Source: Antedon bifida (taxonomy: Eukaryota; Echinodermata; Crinoidea; Comatulida; Antedonidae). From it: a stretch of DNA of 64,000 nucleotides. The notes beneath the pieces were generated by a model. The model worked only from the letters and a program-made list of their open reading frames with translations, did not search any database and had not been told where the DNA came from. A program made the position numbers and the translations under genes. Below, in pieces: positions 31,441 to 40,588 of this stretch (within the stretch, counting starts at the first letter, position 1; each line of letters begins with the position of its first letter). The stretch covers positions 13,194,001-13,258,000 of the forward strand of contig OY727099.1 in NCBI GenBank assembly GCA_963402885.1, in the 5' to 3' direction.

Positions 31441-33251
31441 GCTACATAGTGCCATTGACTTGGAGATGTTGATTTTGTGATCCGGTTGATTCTATTTGCT
31501 ACATAAACATAGAAGCGGCGTGTCTTATTATTTATGTAACCAAGCACTAACGACTGTCTGTATAAAATTGCACCGTATCAAAGCGGATGTCCATTTCCTC
31601 TTTAATTAGTTCGAACATTTCAGTCGCTAATACCGCAGCACACAATTCCAATCTAGGAACTGTGTGAGCTGGTTTGGGAGCTACCTTGCTTTTGGATAAA
31701 ACGAACCCAGTGTGACGGCCTACTTCGGTGGTCACAGTAAGATAGGCGACAGCTCCGATAGCTTGAGTTGACGCATCTGAGAAAATACTCAACTCTTTTC
31801 TCGTAGCCAGTTTTACCGAAGTGCGTACATAACATCTTGGTACCTTGAGATTTTCCAGGTGGGCTAGTGACTGTTTCCAACTGTCCCACTCTTCTTTGTA
31901 TTCTGGATTAAGAGGAGCGTCCCAATCGACAGTTCCGGAGCTTAACTTTCTCACAAGGATTTTCCCTTGTAGAGTGATTGGTGATACAAGACCCAATGGG
32001 TCAAATAGGCTGTTGACCACAGACAAAACTCCCCTTCTAGTGTATTCATCATTCTTTTGTGCTGATATCTTGAAGGTGAAGCTGCCTGTTTCCAAGTCCC
32101 ATGATACCCCGAGACTTCGTTGGCATGGTGGAGTTTCGCTTTTCAGATTGATGTTTTGTAAGTCTTTGGCCTTGTCTGCTTCGTCCAAAGCAGCCATTAC
32201 TTGTCCACTGTTGGACGCTATTTTGTGAAGGTGTAAGTTGCTTTCTGCAAGCATTGCCTTCGATTTTTGTATTAAGGCAATTGCTTCTTCTGCAGTAGGT
32301 AATGATGTTAGTCCGTCATCAACGTAAAAATTACGCAAAATATACTGACTTGCTTCCGAACCATATTTTTGTTCGTATTCTTTTGCTGTTCTGCCCATAC
32401 AATAGATAGAAACTGATGGTGATGGGCTGTTACCAAACACGTGGACTTTCATTCGGTAATCAATTACTTCGTTATCCATGTTGTTGTCCTTGAACCACAT
32501 GAATCTAAGGTAGTCACGATGATCTTCTCGAACATAGAAGCAGTAGAACATCTGTTCAACATCAGCTGTTACCGCAATTGGTTCTTTCCTGAATCTCAAG
32601 AGGACACCCAGCAAGGAGTTGTTGAGGTCAGGACCACTCAACAGAACTTTGTTGAGAGATACACCTTTCCACTCTGCGCATGAATCAAACACCACCCTTA
32701 TTTTGCCTGGTTTCTGTGGGTGATAAACTCCGAACATGGGGAGGTACCATCGTTCTTTTCCTTCTTCTATAGGCGGTGCTACTTCTGCATGTTTGTTTTT
32801 GACCATGTTTCCAAATATTGAATCTTCGTTGAGCCATATCACGATTGTCTGGTAGAGGTTGTCTTAACGGCTTGAATGGTAGAGGAGCTACCCAACTACC
32901 CTTGTCATCCCTGAATGCATTATTGTCCATTATGTTCATGAACTGACGATCCTCAACAGACATTGCAGGCTTATCATCGTTTTCTCCAACCTTGAATACT
33001 GTTCGTCCTATTTCAGGCTCGTTGTCGTTTTTCTCGCTCAAGTGGATCGCATTAGGGCAGGCTGGAAACTGTGTGACGTTCGCCTTATATACACTGGTTT
33101 GTTTCAGCGGCAGCTGAACTTCGTCTAAACATGTTTCGCCGACAATTACCCAACCTAGATCGAGTCGTTGAGCGTAAGGAGCATCGTCTGGGCCATTTAT
33201 CTGTTCTCTGACTTTGTGAGCTTGTACTACATCTCTGCCAATCAAGAGCAA
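31441..33251 (-). pseudogene. BEL pol: linker, reverse transcriptase and RNase H start
   Basis: 33251-32685: linker with LLIGRDVVQAHKVREQING and RLDLGWVIVGETCL. From 32842 a new frame carries RT: WYLPMFGVYHPQKPGKIRVV, VLLSGPDLNNSLLGVLLRF, AVTADVEQMFY, and the active-site block NFYVDDGLTSLPTAEEA; thumb LFDPLGLVSPITLQGK; RNase H start LSIFSDASTQAIGAVAYL and PRLELCAAVLATEM with a FYTDSR block. A one-base loss near 31,549 shifts the next block (VLGYINNKTRRFYVYVANRI). Residues of the YVDD are intact, but the frameshifts disable the polyprotein. Confidence 0.92.
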
Positions 33252-33260
33252 GATTGGTAT

Positions 33261-34052
33261 TTAGTGATCAACCTCTTCCATTTGATTTGCAATTTCGTTT
33301 AGATGAGGGTGATGAAGAGCAATATCAGGGGATGGTATTTCTTCCATGTTACCGGGATTCATTTCACATTCTCTTATGTACGGTATCTTTATCAATGTTT
33401 TGCCGTCCATAGATCGAATACACATCTTGTTGGTTGATCTTCCCAACGTTTGAACACTTCCTGAGCAGGTACGTAAGGTAAAGGAAGTAGGTTTTGATGT
33501 GTTCCGGAAGTGGTCGAATAATTGTGGTTTTGCCAGTGTCCCATTACTCTGGTCGTCAATGACTGCATAAACCACAAGCGCTTCAGCTTCACGGTTTTCT
33601 GGGAAGATCAGTAACTTGCAAATTTTGGAACATGAACGTTCGCCAGGAATGTTTTTGCACACTTGAGTGCAAAGCGGTGAGAGTGAAGGTTTTAAACCAT
33701 CTTCTCTCTCCTCGCCGTCTTGTTGTGAGGTTGAAGCAGAAGAATATTGCTGTGGAGGTGATTCTTGGACTGCAGTATTGCTTGAAGTGGCGTCTGCTGG
33801 ATGCATGGCGGTGATATGCCTCTTGCTTTTACATACGGCACACTCAATCGCTTCTTTGCAGTCACGGGCTTGATGTGTGTTTGATGCGCAGCATTTGTAA
33901 CAAAGGTTACACTCCTTCAGCAGAGCCTTTCTCTCTTCTATTGGTTTCTGCTTGAAGGAACGGCACTTTGCCAAAGTGTGTCTAGCTTTGTGTATCGGAC
34001 ACCAATTATTCAGTCTCTCTGCAGTCTCTTTTTTGTGGTATTGGGCCAACAT
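33261..34052 (-). pseudogene. BEL gag-pol: zinc knuckles and aspartic protease
   Basis: 263 codons open to an in-frame TAA at 33261-33263. Cys/His clusters CPIHKARHTLAKCRSF, CNLCYKCCASNTHQARDC and CAVCKSKRHITAMH form zinc-knuckle-like motifs. The protease follows with the BEL-type active site VIDDQSN, then TFTLRTCSGSVQTLGR. After the TAA the same frame continues into the linker, so one substitution breaks protease from RT. Upstream the frame differs by one base from gag, near an A-run at about 34,030. Confidence 0.88.
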
Positions 34053-35302
34053 TTGTTCTATTCACGGCAAGTGATCTTGGGGGTGGTTTGTTGTTGCGTG
34101 CAGGCTTCTCCGACACAGGTGATTGGAAACTGGGGTCGTTTCGCATATCCGCCTGATTGGTTATAAAATCCACAAAAACTTTGAATGGAGGGAAGGTGAC
34201 CTTCTTTTCCGTCTTATACTGTGTTCCTGACATCCACCTTTCTTGAAGGTTATAAGGCAATTTTGTAACTATCGGATTTACACCATGTGCTGAGTCCAGT
34301 GACAGTAATCCGGAATACAGTCCTTCTTCTTTGGCACAGTTTACTTCAAGAATAAGGTGTTTAAGCTCACGAAGCTTCAGGTAGTCCCTGAGTTGGAACT
34401 TTGGAAATTCTTCAAGTCGTTGAAGTAGGTCCCTTTCAATGACTTCTGGAGCACCATACGTTTTGTCCAGATTTTCCCATACCATGTGTAAACCTTTTTC
34501 GGGATTATTTACATTGATGGCTCTAAGAGGCATCACAAGTTGTAATGACTGCTCCCCCAAACACTTTGTAATGAGATCGAGTTCTTGAGACGATGACAAG
34601 CGCAGGTCATTGGTGACTCTCTTAAACGATGCCTTCCAAGGTCTATAGTTGGCTGTCTTGTCATCGAATTTGAGAAGACCTGAAGCTACAAGCTCTTTTC
34701 GCATAAGATGATTTGTTAATGCATCAACTGCTGGGAATCTGGAATGGTCGACAGATTGAGATGTTGGTAACTGCATTGATTGCCGTTGTGGTTCTTCCTG
34801 AGGGATGGGTGTGAAATGTCTGGTCACATAGTTTTCCGTGCGAATTCTGAGGAGGCGGCAGGCCTAGCCGTTCAGATAAACTTGTGGTGTGGCTCGGAGG
34901 TCTAAATTCAATTTCATTATCTTCGTAGGCTGCCGCTTCTGCTGTTGCCATGGCGGCTTCTTTTTCAGCTTGAAGAAGATAGAAGTCTGCTTGTTGTTGA
35001 GCCTTTTGCCTTTCCAGTTCGGCTTCTTTACACATAATTTCTGCTTCTCTTCGGGCAAACTGGAGTTTGGCTTTAGTAATTTCAGCTCTTGCACGTGCTC
35101 GTGCAGAGCTGGTCGTCGATGATTGAGTACTGACATGATCATCTTCTGGAGACTGTCGTTGTGCAGGTAGCAATGGCTGCTGTTGGTGACTTGTCACGAT
35201 AGATGCAAGCCTTGGTTCCGATGCTGATAGTCGATTTATTCTGTCCAATCGACGATCTTCTTGACTACCTAAGTTGTAGTTTCTTCCGGATCTTGTAGAC
35301 AT
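34006..35302 (-). pseudogene. BEL gag (two frames)
   Basis: 35302-34724 starts with ATG 26 bases after the 5' LTR and encodes MSTRSGRNYNLGSQEDRR, a Ser/Gln-rich region and an Ala/Glu/Lys coiled-coil-like stretch (RREAEIMCKEAELERQKAQQ). The frame shifts near 34,828 into 34827-34006, with blocks PAVDALTNHLMRKELVASGL, KFDDKTANYRPWKASFKRVT and WENLDKTYGAPEVIERDLL typical of the DUF1759 gag domain, ending near PFKVFVDFITNQADMRNDP. Confidence 0.85.
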
Positions 35303-35327
35303 GTTGAAGGTTGAGTAGTGTTTTTAC

Positions 35328-35958
35328 TGTGCTGCCCTCGATAACGGTCGCGTCTTCTAGACAGCCAGATAACCAAATAAGACACTAGATGTACATATAG
35401 TTAGAGTTTCGTTACTAACGTTTATTATGCGTCGTATCGTAGTATATTATATTGGTAAAACTGTGGAGGATTACAAAGAAAAACATTATCTAGACTACAT
35501 TAAAAATAGCAATACAGCGTACAAACATTGTATTTAGCTGTTTAAGCAAAAAGGTAACGTAAATGCTAATCAAAAATATATAACTGCTATACTAACCTAA
35601 ATTAATTAATATCTTTAATTGCTATAACATTTCAACAAAGGAATAGGCATCAATGGTAAAATTATGCCTTAGGCCTATATGCATTAAGACTAGGAATGAA
35701 TTAACAATAAATCATCGTCCTAGATTGTAGACTGTAATTATTAGGATAGATACTGTACATATATAGCCAGTACTATAAAGTAGTAACTTGATTAAATAGT
35801 ATATATGGACCTATATATGGCCTAATTAAAAGTACTCACACACTGTGATTCTCAAATAGAGACACGTCAAAGATATAAAAAGAAATGAAACTTGTAAACG
35901 AAAAGCATATAAAAGCTTGTGGACTTCTCTCAGTGAATGCTACTGCATTACTAATACT
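35328..35958 (-). repeat. BEL 5' LTR (right copy)
   Basis: About 631 bp, same start (TGTGCTGCCCTCGATAACGG on plus) and same body as the left LTR. It carries an extra AGGCCT at 35671-35676, lacks about 27 bases near 35,832, and differs by a handful of substitutions (for example ACTACATTA for ACTACTTTA). Homology ends near CTAATAC at 35957. Confidence 0.9.
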
Positions 35959-35959
35959 T

Positions 35960-36600
35960 TAAATGGAATGGATGGCTGGCAGTTGCTTCCTCCCCCGTTG
36001 TTTTCTAGTTCGTTGTCGGGTTCATTGTGTAACCACAGGCGTGGATTCACCAGTGTCTTCATATTCCTTATCAATGTCCGAGTCATCATTTTCACTAAAA
36101 CTGTCGCTTAACGTCTGCAACACCTGCGATGCGTTGAATGTTTTATCTGAAGTTGGAAATTTACACATAACCACCATAAAAAAAGATTTGAAATAGATGT
36201 AATGAAAATCATGATACATCATACAAGTAATAAACACAGAATTATAAAAACAGGGCTCCCTCCTATACACATTTTACTGAATGGCATTGATGATGGGAAC
36301 TTTGCGCCACCTTGAATATCAGCTTTTGGCGCAGGTTCAACGTTCGAACCAAAAGGCTTCAGGCTGATTTTTATGGTCTTGCTTATAATTCCGGGCAGTT
36401 GGTGGTAAAGGGCGGTTGCGTCTTTTTCGCCGCAGTGCGACCGCAGCATGCGACGCAACTTTGGTAAGGTGATGTCACGGCGGCATTCCAGGTACCTCCG
36501 TAAGGCCGATCCTGGTACTACGGCAGGTACAGTTGCTTCTATTGTCTCAGAATCCGGAATAGACTTCAGTTTTCGATTTGGTGAACAAGACTGGAATCAT
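35960..36600 (-). pseudogene. Gag-like relic flanking the BEL element on the right
   Basis: Minus-strand translation from 36,590 gives LKSIPDSETIEATVPAVVPG, SALRRYLECRRDITLPKLRR and MLRSHCGEKDATALYHQLPG. Arg-rich blocks ending GEKxATxLYxxL resemble gag-like proteins of LTR elements found in marine invertebrates. Past about 36,360 similarity fades. 36111-36022 encodes an acidic run (SENDDSDIDKEYEDTGESTP) that ends in a stop. Family not assigned. Confidence 0.45.
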
Positions 36601-36719
36601 GTGACCATCTATAGGTAATAACACGTTGTTAATTTGTATTATAGTGTCAATGTCAGAATGTGTATTCTATCAATTCTATGTCAATGTGAAAGTATATGTG
36701 CCCAAATATACTGTGGTTA

Positions 36720-36812
36720 TATGTCCAAATATGGTAGTGATATGATATCATGTTCATATATGAGAACATCACATTTGTTAGTCGCATAAAGTTTTATAGT
36801 GTAGACAGAGCT
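36720..36812. mobile_element. MITE family A copy 2 (partial)
   Basis: CAAATATGGTAGTGATATGA, CATGTTCATATATGAGAACA, CATCACATTTGTTAGTCGCA and the right end TATAGTGTAGACAGAGCTTA are shared with copies at 54.54 and 56.87 kb. The left terminal inverted repeat is missing. Confidence 0.65.
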
Positions 36813-37327
36813 TAATATATAAATGTACATGTCCACTAGTTTGCGTTGTGGGAACTTTAGAGATACTGTAATATTGTGTGAACTGTACATTTGTATATGA
36901 TTTTTTTTTATCATTATTAATATTTTAGGATCAATGTTCGGATAATAACAAAAGCATATATGGTACTATAATATAACAAATGTATTTTTAACAAATATAT
37001 TCATATTGGAATAAAATAACTCGTATCGAATAAGCAGTACAGTAACTTGAAAAGAAAGCCCAACATTACGATGTGATCTTTCTAAATAAATAAAAGGAAA
37101 AGGTGTGTACTGAAATAACAAAGCCCTTGACAGACATAAAGTGTACGACGTATTGTGTGTTTTTACGCTGGATTATCGTTCATTGAAAGTTGTCTGTAAA
37201 CAATATTATTGAATAAAATCTGTCAACCCCAAGGTCATTTTACCAACATATGGGTGCAAATTATTTGTAAACTCAAGTATCCGTGAAAATACATGTTCTA
37301 TTTTATTTTCCGCCGCATTTCAAAACA

Positions 37328-37421
37328 GCAACCACAATAGGCCTAACTCTATACATTGGGCAACCACAATAACTCTATACATTGGGCAACCACAATAGGC
37401 CTAACTCTATACATTGGGCAA
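37328..37421 (+). repeat. Tandem triplication differing by a precise AGGCCT
   Basis: Unit CAACCACAAT(AGGCCT)AACTCTATACATTGGG. Copies 1 and 3 contain AGGCCT, copy 2 does not; all other bases agree in the overlap. Copy boundaries about 37329-37360, 37361-37385 and 37386-37419. Confidence 0.9.
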
Positions 37422-38202
37422 ACAATCCTGGTGGTATAAAATATTCGTTTTGTGTTATTGTTTATGAGGCCTGAATGTTGATAAAGACGTGTGTGGCTAT
37501 GTCATAACGTGTTTCAGAAAAGAACTATTGTTTTGTCCATAAGAATATTGTTTAAGTAGACTTTACATTGTAAACTTTGTATAATCACGTCATGTTTATT
37601 AATAAAAGCATATCAAAAATCGATTCAATTTTATATTACCATTGTTCAATGTTGTTCTTAACAAATAATTTTTACAAATCTAATTATTCTTAATTTATGT
37701 GTTATTTCATGTCCAAGCTTAATTATTCAGATTAGACCTATACCCTACTTTATACTAAGTACATTATTCTGGTGGTACTCAAACCCACTACTTCTAAGTC
37801 GCTAGGGGTATATTAGAGCCCAATGAAGTATGGCCAACATCTGACTAGCTCCCTGACGCAAATAATTATTAGTTGTTATATTTTACATGTCCAAACATAT
37901 TTACAGAATACAGATAAAAAATAATAATTTGGGAACTGTTTGAGACATCATTTTTAGTAATAGTAGCCAACGATCTGATCACAACATCCATCAAATGTAG
38001 GCCATATTACTTTATCGATTAAAGCATCTATCGATTTGTTCAGAAGCCTATGTTTCTCATGGCCTGTATTTCATAAGAATACTAAATATCACAGGCTAGG
38101 CATGTGATTCAATCGGCTTAAAATTAAGCATTCATCAGTTACAAGCTTCACCTTTTTAATTTATAATAGGCCTAACAAAAATGCAGTATTTCCGGCTTTT
38201 TT

Positions 38203-40588
38203 TCAGAAATAAAGGATTTCATCACCCTTTGCTTTGTTGTCCACGAGACACGTAAATGTGACGTCACCGCCAAATACCTTGTGAATTTTCATATGAATGT
38301 AGTTGTTTTCTTCAGTTCGAACCTAAAAAATAAAACAAGTTTTAGATAATAAATTGTTAGGATATTTTACAGTATAATTGACACTACTTTACTTATTATA
38401 CGTTTGAATAAAACACAAAAACGTAACATCGGCGTACGGTACCGAATGTCCCTTCTGCAAAAACCCGTAGCCTATTAGTATTATAGGCTATAAAAATTAT
38501 ATTAAAATATGTATAATACATATTTTAATACGCCTAAAGCCACTCTAAAAATTATTTATAAGGAAAATAAACTGTTCCTGTTCCTTTGTTTGGTCACCTA
38601 GGTAGGGGTCCGGGACCGCGACAGAACGAGAACGGATGGGGACCCTCCAAAGAAATTGCATTTTATTTGTCGGGCATTTGTATGATTTGTTTTATTTTTT
38701 GAATGCGCCTTGAGCACTCTTGAGTGGTATGTGCGCTATAAAAATCCTGTTATTATTATTATTATTATTATTATTATGTAGAGGCCTATACGATACCGTA
38801 CAACATTAATTTGTTTTCTGTTGAATTAAGCCGTGAATCTTATTTTTGTAATGTGTTTTAACAATTACCGTTTTTGTTAATTTAGCTTGGAGGACGCGTT
38901 TGTTAATGGCAATACATTTTATGAATCTATTTTATTAGTAGTAATAAGAAATGTATTGTGTTTTGATTGTGAAGATATACCAGTGGTATTATGACAGTAC
39001 ATCGTCATGTGAATGAAGATGGCTTATATAGTCAATCAAAATGTTATCTTCGTTGGGAGTTAGCACCAGATGGGTAACAGTGGGAACATTATGGTCACAG
39101 AAGATAACACATTATCCATATTGTTCAAATCTTTTAGAAGGACAAATTATATCCAAATAACAAGGCCACTCCATTTGGTAGTAGAATTTCTCATCTTTAC
39201 TCAGAAACATAAACAATATGTTTCCAGGTTGTCATTATGGTTATGTCTAGGCCTATAATTGTTTAAAATATACAATCACGTTCGTCATGTAATAAGCTAC
39301 TACATGTGTATTTAAAACAAATCACCTTTACAAAATAGTTGACACCATTAACAAGTTGAGTAGCAAATTGAGTAGCTTCATAGTATGTAAAACTCCTTCC
39401 AACTGCTTGTTCGGCCTTACAACGAACCTATAAAATAAATAGTTTACACTGGTTTATTGTTGGAATAGGGCCATGGTTTTATAACATATTTTGTAGGCGT
39501 ATACAACAGGCTAATTAGGCCTATGTCCATTTTAAGTTTTAGAAACAGCAAAAAAAAAAATCAATTATTCTAAAATAGGCCTTTTAAAATAAATTACGCA
39601 TTAAAATATGTTCTTTAATTGTATTAATTACCTGCTATTAAACACACTGCAACTTATCCTCAACTTTAACAGAGAGGAAGGGCCTAATAATTCTTCAATT
39701 ATTTATTTATAATTTATAGGCCTACGGTATTTTACCGTAGTTAGGATGGGGAAGTTGGCTGAAATGTAGGAGAGTTTCGATCCTAAAGTCCTAGAGCTTC
39801 CGGCTGAGCCAACTGGCACGAGTAACACCGGGGATTTCGTGAGGAATCGGCCACGCGTGCCGCTGAGGAAAATATCTATCGTGTTTAATATTTTTTGGCA
39901 CGCGTGCCATTCTCCTCAAGTGTACTTGTGCGCCGAACGTGAGCTTCCTGCTGACTAAAAAATTCCACTGCGCATGACATGTTCTGATTTATTATGATAT
40001 TTCAGCGCGTGCCGTATAGCGTAGTAAGTAATTATCCAATCAGAAAATCGCGTTTAGTGTGCGTCCGATAGAACGCGATCATAGTTTGCGGCAAATTTTT
40101 TAGTGAGCCAAGTGTTACTCGTGCCAGTTGGCTCAGCCGAAAGCTCTAGTGTGCGCCGGGCTTAAGAACCATGAGGCTGCATATATGTCCATATCGTATT
40201 TTATTGCCGAAAAATCTAACGTTGGGGTGGGGAGGCGGGGGGGGGGGGGGGTCGTGGTGTCCTATATTGGCCCAGGTCTGCCTCTGTATGACATTATACA
40301 GCTTTTGTGTAAACAGTTTCATACGAAAAGACCCATACACCTGGGATAATAAATTAGTAATAACCGTAAACAATACAATAGGCCTATAACATTTTATTAT
40401 GTCTATTATTAATTGTGCACAATGTTAGATCTGTACAACTAAATCGCATATACATTCACACTTCACAATTAATAAGGTGTTAAACCTACCTCATTCATCA
40501 TAGATTGTATTTCATTGTTTGATTCTTGTGTATTTGTCAACGTACACATCATCATTGAAGCCTCTGCTGTCTGTATATCGGCCGCCAT
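38203..40588 (-). CDS. CSTB: Stefin / cystatin B-like cysteine protease inhibitor, 3 exons, 106 aa
   Basis: Cytosolic inhibitor of papain-like cathepsins. Exons: 40588-40490, 39427-39326, 38322-38203; all GT/AG with phase 0, giving 33, 34 and 39 codons. The family's first inhibitory loop QxVxG is present as QLVNG (residues 57-61), followed by VNYFVK (human GTNYFIK). The C-terminus KAKGDEILYF (97-106) matches human KAKHDELTYF. No signal peptide and no disulphide pair, as in stefins. The N-terminal trunk Gly found in stefins is replaced: MMCTLTNTQ aligns with human MMCGAPSATQ, with a 12-residue extension before it. The usual Leu-Pro second loop is also not evident (KVFGGDV). The start at 40588 follows GCCGCC, a good Kozak context; Met12-14 are alternatives. 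Confidence 0.92.
38660..38777 (+). repeat. SINE/CR1-type 3' tail with (TTA)n, cystatin intron 2
   Basis: GAATGCGCCTTGAGCACTCT...GTGCGCTATAAAAATCC followed by (TTA)n at 38750-38777. This GCGCTATAxAAAT plus ATT-repeat ending is the widespread 3' end of CR1/SINE-like retroelements in deuterostomes. Upstream limit uncertain. Confidence 0.65.
39791..40149. mobile_element. 359-bp TIR element (MITE) in cystatin intron 1
   Basis: Left end CTAGAGCTTCCGGCTGAGCC and AACTGGCACGAGTAACAC; right end GTGTTACTCGTGCCAGTTGG and CTCAGCCGAAAGCTCTAG: about 38 bases of inverted match. The inside also has a paired CACGCGTGCC word. GC content is well above the flanks. No ORF; target duplication not resolved. Confidence 0.85.
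40220..40255 (+). repeat. G-rich tract in cystatin intron 1
   Basis: GGGGTGGGGAGGCGGGGG followed by a run of G. Four or more G-runs within 36 bases fit a G-quadruplex-forming tract on the plus strand (C-rich on the transcribed sense). No further function seen. Confidence 0.6.

Larger units (their letters stand above)
27742..35958 (-). mobile_element. BEL/Pao LTR retrotransposon (about 7.1 kb plus a 1.1-kb nested LINE), broken
   Basis: Full-structure minus-strand element: 5' LTR (right), gag, zinc knuckle, aspartic protease, RT, RNase H, integrase, 3' LTR (left). Domain order with integrase last and a DDQSN-type protease is typical of BEL/Pao. It is dead: frameshifts near 34,828, 34,030, 32,815, 31,549, 29,605, 29,400 and 29,230; in-frame TAA codons at 33261-33263, 29816-29818, 28976-28978 and about 28,921; and a nested LINE at 30346-31435. 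LTRs end in TG...CA-like borders on the left copy; I could not identify a convincing target duplication. It lies between FANCE and the cystatin gene. Confidence 0.95.
36601..38202. other. Intergenic spacer downstream of the cystatin gene
   Basis: AT-rich, no coding exon recognised. It holds a MITE family A copy (36720-36812) and a 31/25/31-bp triplication at 37328-37421. 37,430-38,200 shows nothing further apart from single TAGGCCTA words. Confidence 0.5.

Noticed and set aside
35960..36600. The gag-like relic and the 26.7-27.7 kb relic as two halves of one gene split by the BEL element
   Set aside because: Order and motifs do not join into one recognisable protein, and no target duplication supports a simple split; left as separate relics.
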